A stretch of DNA of 16,478 nt from Oscillospiraceae bacterium. Lineage in GTDB: Bacteria > Bacillota > Clostridia > Oscillospirales > Oscillospiraceae. Below, piece by piece: positions 12,793 to 16,478 of the stretch; position 1 is the stretch's first letter; each line of letters begins with the position of its first letter. The translations under genes and the position numbers were made by a program. The DNA lies in contig JAHHSJ010000044.1 in NCBI GenBank assembly GCA_020025295.1, positions 1 to 16,478 of the forward strand. The letters run 5' to 3'. A model generated the notes under the pieces. That model was not told the DNA's origin. It saw only the letters and a list, made by a program, of their open reading frames with translations, and did no database searches.

Positions 12793-13032
12793 CCGTGATG
12801 ACGCCGCATGAGTACGCATCCCCCCTTCGGACAGAGAACAGGGTCTATGGCTGAAAGCCCTGCACGAAAAAGAGGTGCGGAAGACAGCGGCTGAACGGGG
12901 TCGGAGACGACCGCGGTCCCCTTCCCGCACCCTCGAAGGTCAGAGGACGCAGCATCGCTGCGTTGAATTTGGGTGGCACCACGAAGCACAGCCTGCTTTC
13001 GTCCCAATGTTTGGGCGAAGAGCAGGCTTTTT
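12793..13032 (+). promoter_or_regulatory. T-box riboswitch, Asp specifier (GAC)
   Basis: Stem I starts with CCGT (12793-12796) pairing ACGG (12895-12898), then GCCGC (12803-12807) with GCGGC (12887-12891). The internal loop has ATGAGTA (AGTA motif) on the 5' side and GAAGACA (12880-12886) on the 3' side, which places the specifier at GAC 12883-12885. CGCATCC with GGTGCG continues the stem, and the distal part has ACAGAGAACAGGG and GGCTGAAAGCCC. Stem III is ACGCAGC/GCTGCGT (12947-12963). The T-box GGGTGGCACCACG is at 12971-12983. The TGGC bulge pairs with a tRNA ending in GCCA, which fits tRNA-Asp (G73) and not tRNA-His (C73). Binding uncharged tRNA-Asp should favour the antiterminator (GGG with CCC 13003-13005, ACGAAGC with GCTTTCGT). 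Confidence 0.92.
12990..13032 (+). terminator. T-box terminator hairpin
   Basis: AGCCTGCT (12990-12997) pairs with AGCAGGCT (13021-13028), continued inward by TTCG/CGAA and CCCAA/TTGGG, followed by a T-run to 13032. It shares bases with the antiterminator, so only one can form. Confidence 0.9.
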
Positions 13033-13087
13033 GCTGTTTTTGAAGCGGTATTCTGCTGAAAAATGCTTTTCGCTGTTCCCCCTCTTG

Positions 13088-13136
13088 TTATCCTGAGTGT
13101 TTTCCCTCCTGTCATCCTGAGCGCAGCGAAGGATCT
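13088..13136 (+). repeat. Dispersed intergenic repeat, copy B with partial copy
   Basis: TTATCCTGAGTG (13088-13099) is a truncated copy, and 13111-13136 is a full one (GTCATCCTGAGCGCAGCGAA then GGATCT). The copy at 4975-5009 is in the opposite orientation. The full unit has a short internal inverted repeat (ATCCT ... AGGAT). Confidence 0.75.
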
Positions 13137-13341
13137 TCTGCGACGCTTCGCACCACGAGGAGAACCCCCGCAGCGAAACGATGCTTTGGTCGCTAGGTTC
13201 CCTCCGCAGGACCGGGCACAGGAATCGGACTTTTCCACAAGCGGACAGAAATCACCCCAATTTCCGCCGCCGGGAGAACCAACCTCAAAAATTCTCCCCA
13301 AAGTCCGAGGAAAACCGCTCATCTCCCAAAAAAACCGGGGA

Positions 13342-13355
13342 ATTTCCCGGGAAAT
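13342..13355. promoter_or_regulatory. Noc-binding site (NBS)
   Basis: ATTTCCCGGGAAAT is identical to the B. subtilis Noc-binding consensus. It is the core of a 20-bp palindrome (13339-13358). The window encodes a Noc whose four specificity residues predict NBS binding, which makes a chance match less likely. Confidence 0.85.
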
Positions 13356-13482
13356 TCCGGCTTTGCTCAGGCTCTTGCGTGGATTTTTTCCACAGAAGGC
13401 CCGGAAAACCGATCTTACCAAGAAAAATCAACTTCTGTGCCCCTTTTTCCGGCACAATTCAAATGGAAAGGAACTGAACCCT

Positions 13483-14832
13483 ATGATTAAGCCCCGCACC
13501 CTCTCCGGATTCATGGAGCTCCTGCCTGCCCCTCAGCAGCAGATGGAGCGCATCATGTCCGCCCTCCGTTCCACCTACTCCCTCTACGGCTTCACCCCTC
13601 TGGACACCCCCATCATCGAGGACGCCCAGATTCTGCTGGCCAAGGGCGGCGGTGAAACCGAAAAGCAGATTTACCGCTTCACCAAGGGTGACAGCGATCT
13701 GGCTCTGCGCTTTGACCTGACCGTGCCTCTGGCCAAGTATGTGGCCCTCAACTACGGCCAGCTGTCCTTCCCCTTCCGCCGCTATCAGATCGGCAAGGTT
13801 TACCGTGGCGAGCGTGCCCAGCGTGGCCGCTTCCGTGAGTTCTATCAGGCCGACATCGACATCATCGGTGACGGCGCTCTGGACATCGTCAACGAGGCGG
13901 AAATCCCCTCCATCATCTACCGCACCTTCTCCACGCTGGGTCTGAAGCGGTTCCAGATTCGGGTCAACAACCGCAAGATTCTCAACGGTTTTTATGCCAT
14001 GCAGGGTCTGGCAGACAAGAGCCAGGATGTGATGCGCACCGTCGATAAGCTGGACAAGATCGGCGCCGACAAGGTGCGTGAGCTGCTCATTGAGGACTGC
14101 GGCGTGTCCACCGAGGCCGCCGATGAGGTGCTCAATTTCATCTCCATCCAGGGCACCAACACCGAGGTTCTGTCCGCTCTGGAAGGCTACAAGGGCCGCA
14201 ACGAAATCTTCGATCAGGGCCTTTGGGAGCTGAGCGAGGTCACCCGTTATCTGGCTTCCTTCGGTGTCCCCGAGGAGAACTTCGCCGTGGATCTGACCAT
14301 TGCCCGTGGTCTGGATTACTACACCGGCACCGTCTACGAAACCACCCTGCTGGATCACCCCGAAATCGGCAGCGTCTGCTCCGGCGGTCGCTATGACAAT
14401 CTGGCGGAGTATTACACCAACAAGCAGCTGCCCGGCGTGGGCATCTCCATCGGTCTGACCCGCCTGTTCTATGTGCTGGGTGAGCAGGGTATGCTCAACC
14501 CCGAGCTGAACTGCGCCCCCGCCGATGTGCTGGTGCTGCCTATGACCGAGGATCTGGCTCCTGCCATCGCTCTGTCCACCGCCCTCCGCGAGGCCGGCAT
14601 CCGCACCCAGCTCTACACCGAGAAGAAGAAGTTCAAGGCAAAAATGAGCTACGCCGACAAGCTGGGTATCCCCTACGCCGTGTTCTTGGGCGAGGATGAA
14701 ATCAACTCCGGCGAGGTCAAGTGGAAGGACCTCGCTTCCGGCGAGCAGTTCAGCGCTCCTCAGACCGAGGCCATCGCCGCCATCGCCGCCGGCCTTGCTG
14801 CCAAGGAAACCGGCAAGCCCATTAAGGAATAA
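13483..14832 (+). CDS. hisS: Histidyl-tRNA synthetase
   Basis: HisRS charges tRNA-His. The 449-residue class II enzyme has DLTVPLA (78-84), motif 2 YRGERAQRGRFREFYQ (107-122), the histidine-binding motifs RGLDYYTG (275-282) and GGRYD (301-305), the motif 3 region PGVGISIGLTRLF, and a C-terminal anticodon-binding domain (from about 345). Start ATG 13483 follows AAAGGAA at a normal distance and matches the family N terminus MIKPRTLSGF. It is the first gene behind the T-box, although the T-box reads Asp; hisS and aspS are adjacent in many Firmicutes and are often coregulated. Here a nuclease gene lies between them. Codon use is strongly biased, like serS. Confidence 0.96.
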   Translation: MIKPRTLSGFMELLPAPQQQMERIMSALRSTYSLYGFTPLDTPIIEDAQILLAKGGGETEKQIYRFTKGDSDLALRFDLTVPLAKYVALNYGQLSFPFRRYQIGKVYRGERAQRGRFREFYQADIDIIGDGALDIVNEAEIPSIIYRTFSTLGLKRFQIRVNNRKILNGFYAMQGLADKSQDVMRTVDKLDKIGADKVRELLIEDCGVSTEAADEVLNFISIQGTNTEVLSALEGYKGRNEIFDQGLWELSEVTRYLASFGVPEENFAVDLTIARGLDYYTGTVYETTLLDHPEIGSVCSGGRYDNLAEYYTNKQLPGVGISIGLTRLFYVLGEQGMLNPELNCAPADVLVLPMTEDLAPAIALSTALREAGIRTQLYTEKKKFKAKMSYADKLGIPYAVFLGEDEINSGEVKWKDLASGEQFSAPQTEAIAAIAAGLAAKETGKPIKE

Positions 14833-14857
14833 AATCGTCGGAAGGGAGTCGGATGAC

Positions 14858-15805
14858 ATGAGTATCCCGAAATACAATGAATTCTACCGGGATGTTCTGG
14901 ATGTTTTGAAGGATGAAAAAGAACATTCTTTAAAAGAAATCCGTGCTGTTATTGCCAAGAAGCGTAATTTCACTCAGTATGAATTGAATGAAATGATGTC
15001 CAGTGGAAAACAGACTATATATTCCAATCGAGTTGCTTGGGCTGTTACCTATCTTAATGCTGCCGGTTTGCTGACACATCCAAAACGAGGATTTTCTAAG
15101 CTCACAGAAGAGGGTAAACGCATTCAGGGTGATTCTTCCCTTGTGTTGGATAATGCTTTTATGATGCGCTACCCTTCCTTTGCTGAATTTATTTTTCCGA
15201 CAAAGAATCCGGCAAAGAAAGTGACCGGCAATACCCAAGCAAAAGCCACCGCACCGATACAGCCTGCTCCTCAGCCAAAGGAGGACTCTGACCCTCAGGA
15301 GGCCATTGACACCGCTTACCATCAGCTAAAAGCCGCTCTGGCCCAGCAGCTGTTGGAGGAAGTGCTCTCTCGGGATTCCGACTTTTTTGAACATCTGGTG
15401 GTCAAGCTGCTGCGGAACATGAACTACGGAGGGCCCTTTGAGGACGCCTTCCAAGTGACTCAGCGCTCCAACGACGGTGGCATCGACGGCATCATCAAAG
15501 AGGACCCTCTGGGTTTTAGTAAGATCTATATTCAGGCCAAGCGCTGGGACCCCAGCATCACCATCAGCCGCCCGGAGATTCAGAAATTCTGCGGTGCGCT
15601 GCAAGATACCGGCGCCCACAAGGGTCTTTTTATCACCACCGCTAGATTTTCCTCCAGCGCCGAGGAATATGCCTCCCGTCAGCACATTGTGCTGGTGGAC
15701 GGCGTCCTGCTGACTCGCCTGATGATCGAGTACGATCTGGGCGTGTCCACGACTCAAACCTACTCCATCAAAGAGGTCGATCATGACTTTTTCGATGAAG
15801 ACTAA
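14858..15805 (+). CDS. mrr: Mrr-type (type IV) restriction endonuclease
   Basis: Mrr enzymes cut methylated DNA. The 315-residue product has an N-terminal winged-helix domain (about 5-112, Mrr_N type), a Pro/Ala/Lys linker (about 115-148) and a PD-(D/E)XK catalytic domain (about 170-290). The nuclease has FFEHLVVKLLRNMNYGG (177-192), catalytic D210 in GGIDG, and Q226-A-K228 in IYIQAKRW, the QxK variant typical of Mrr. It ends with the FITTARFSSSAEEYA block (258-271). Start ATG 14858 has GGGAG upstream; the longer in-frame extension overlaps hisS. The first 370 bp are visibly AT-richer than the rest and than hisS or aspS. It lies 25 bp after hisS and 34 bp before aspS, so it is cotranscribed under the T-box. 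Confidence 0.9.
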   Translation: MSIPKYNEFYRDVLDVLKDEKEHSLKEIRAVIAKKRNFTQYELNEMMSSGKQTIYSNRVAWAVTYLNAAGLLTHPKRGFSKLTEEGKRIQGDSSLVLDNAFMMRYPSFAEFIFPTKNPAKKVTGNTQAKATAPIQPAPQPKEDSDPQEAIDTAYHQLKAALAQQLLEEVLSRDSDFFEHLVVKLLRNMNYGGPFEDAFQVTQRSNDGGIDGIIKEDPLGFSKIYIQAKRWDPSITISRPEIQKFCGALQDTGAHKGLFITTARFSSSAEEYASRQHIVLVDGVLLTRLMIEYDLGVSTTQTYSIKEVDHDFFDED

Positions 15806-15839
15806 ACGAAAATCATCACAGAAAAGTGAGGTAAATACT

Positions 15840-16478
15840 ATGTTTCAGTCCAGAACTCACACCTGCGGCGAGCTGCGTCTTGAGAACGCCGGTCAGCAGG
15901 TGACCATCGTCGGTTGGATGGAAAATGTCCGCGAAGTCGGTCAGAATTTCGCCTTTGTCGTCCTGCGTGACTTCTACGGCACCACGCAGGTGGTCATCGA
16001 AACCGAAGAGATGATGAATATCATCAAGCCCCTCAATAAGGAGTCCACCATCTCCGTCACCGGCACCGTCCGGGAGCGCACCAGCAAGAACCCCAAGCTG
16101 CCTACCGGCGACATTGAAGTGGTTCCGTCCGAAATCAAGGTGCTGGGCCGCTGCCGCCACAACGAGCTGCCCTTTGAAATCAACCGCAGCCGAGAGGCTG
16201 ACGAGTCCGCCCGTCTGAAGTACCGCTATCTGGACCTCCGCAACCCTGCCGTTCGGGACAACATCGTCCTGCGCTGCAATGTGGTGTCCGCCCTGCGTGC
16301 CGCTATGACCGAGCACGGCTTCCTGGAAATCACCACCCCCATCCTGACCGCTTCCTCTCCCGAGGGCGCCCGTGACTATCTGGTTCCCTCCCGTAAGCAC
16401 CCCGGCAAGTTCTACGCTCTGCCGCAGGCTCCCCAGCAGTTCAAGCAGCTGCTGATGACCTCCGGCTTCGACCGTTAC
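15840..16478 (+). CDS. aspS: Aspartyl-tRNA synthetase, N-terminal part (cut by window end)
   Basis: The first 213 codons of AspRS. Residues 1-105 form the OB-fold anticodon-binding domain (VTIVGWMENVR, LRDFYGTTQVVIE). The catalytic domain begins with KYRYLDLR (127-134), ITTPILTASSPEGARDYLVPSR (164-185) and the flipping-loop/aspartate-site stretch LPQAPQQFKQLLM (194-206), all bacterial AspRS hallmarks. The frame is open to the last base, so it is truncated by the window only. ATG 15840 is preceded by GTGAGGT. As third gene of the hisS-mrr-aspS unit it is the logical target of the Asp-reading T-box. Confidence 0.95.
   Translation, partial: MFQSRTHTCGELRLENAGQQVTIVGWMENVREVGQNFAFVVLRDFYGTTQVVIETEEMMNIIKPLNKESTISVTGTVRERTSKNPKLPTGDIEVVPSEIKVLGRCRHNELPFEINRSREADESARLKYRYLDLRNPAVRDNIVLRCNVVSALRAAMTEHGFLEITTPILTASSPEGARDYLVPSRKHPGKFYALPQAPQQFKQLLMTSGFDRY

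Larger units (their letters stand above)
13033..13482. other. Long spacer between T-box and hisS
   Basis: About 450 bp separate the T-box terminator from the hisS start, much longer than usual. The hisS frame happens to stay open through it, but there is no good ribosome binding site upstream of 13483 and the translation does not resemble HisRS, so I read it as noncoding. It holds a dispersed repeat, two TTTTCCACA sites (13231-13239, 13386-13394) and a consensus Noc site at 13342. Confidence 0.6.

Noticed and set aside
13063..13482. N-terminal extension of HisRS through the leader spacer
   Set aside because: There is no RBS, its sequence is unlike HisRS, and the region contains repeats and an NBS. 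The ATG at 13483 has an RBS and the correct N terminus.
1..16478. CRISPR arrays, prophage or transposon insertions
   Set aside because: No regularly spaced repeats, transposase, integrase or phage structural genes are seen. The only transfer signal is within mrr.

Overview
The window looks like a piece of a Gram-positive, probably clostridial (Oscillospirales-like) chromosome. The reasons are strong Shine-Dalgarno sequences before almost every gene, sigma-A type promoters, a T-box riboswitch, Rho-independent terminators, and a Soj/Spo0J/Noc set with matching parS and Noc-binding sites. Base composition is moderately GC-rich with AT-rich intergenic stretches. The family assignment is an inference. 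Noc, Soj, Spo0J and RsmG suggest an origin-proximal location.

Layout: (1) 1-1608: prmA on the minus strand and tadA on the plus strand share a divergent promoter region. (2) 1609-2040: no protein gene, but two tandem copies of an approximately 85-bp sequence, each followed by a hairpin with a GTGGTG apical loop. These are read here as two small RNAs. (3) 2041-4740: a HAD phosphatase, a DnaD-like primosome protein and a DnaI/DnaC-like helicase loader, ended by a strong terminator. (4) 4741-5214: noncoding, with DnaA-box matches, a dispersed repeat and an AT-rich stretch. (5) 5215-9350: noc, soj, spo0J and serS. One parS lies in the heart of a 40-bp palindrome before soj and a second lies between soj and spo0J. 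(6) 9351-11464: an unknown membrane-anchored protein, a small three-helix membrane protein and rsmG. (7) 11465-12771: a MinD-like ATPase and a protein with the methylglyoxal-synthase fold. (8) 12772-16478: a T-box leader, a long spacer holding a consensus Noc site, then hisS, an Mrr-type restriction endonuclease and the start of aspS.

How they fit together: ParB(Spo0J)/Soj/parS organises and segregates the origin region. Noc carries the four residues known to switch specificity from parS to NBS, and a perfect NBS is present 7 kb away, so two ParB-family readers and both kinds of site are visible here. DnaD plus the helicase loader belong to replication initiation or restart. The T-box has a GAC (Asp) specifier and a TGGC bulge that matches the Asp discriminator base, so it should sense tRNA-Asp even though hisS is the first gene behind it; aspS is the third.

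The strongest candidate for something undescribed is the minD-mgsA pair. The MinD-like protein ends before the membrane-targeting helix and has no MinC or MinE partner here. Its neighbour keeps the phosphate-binding loop of methylglyoxal synthase but has lost the catalytic Asp (GGD has become GGV) and other active-site residues. The tandem small-RNA locus, one copy of which carries a 10-nt match to the 16S rRNA 3' tail, is the second candidate.
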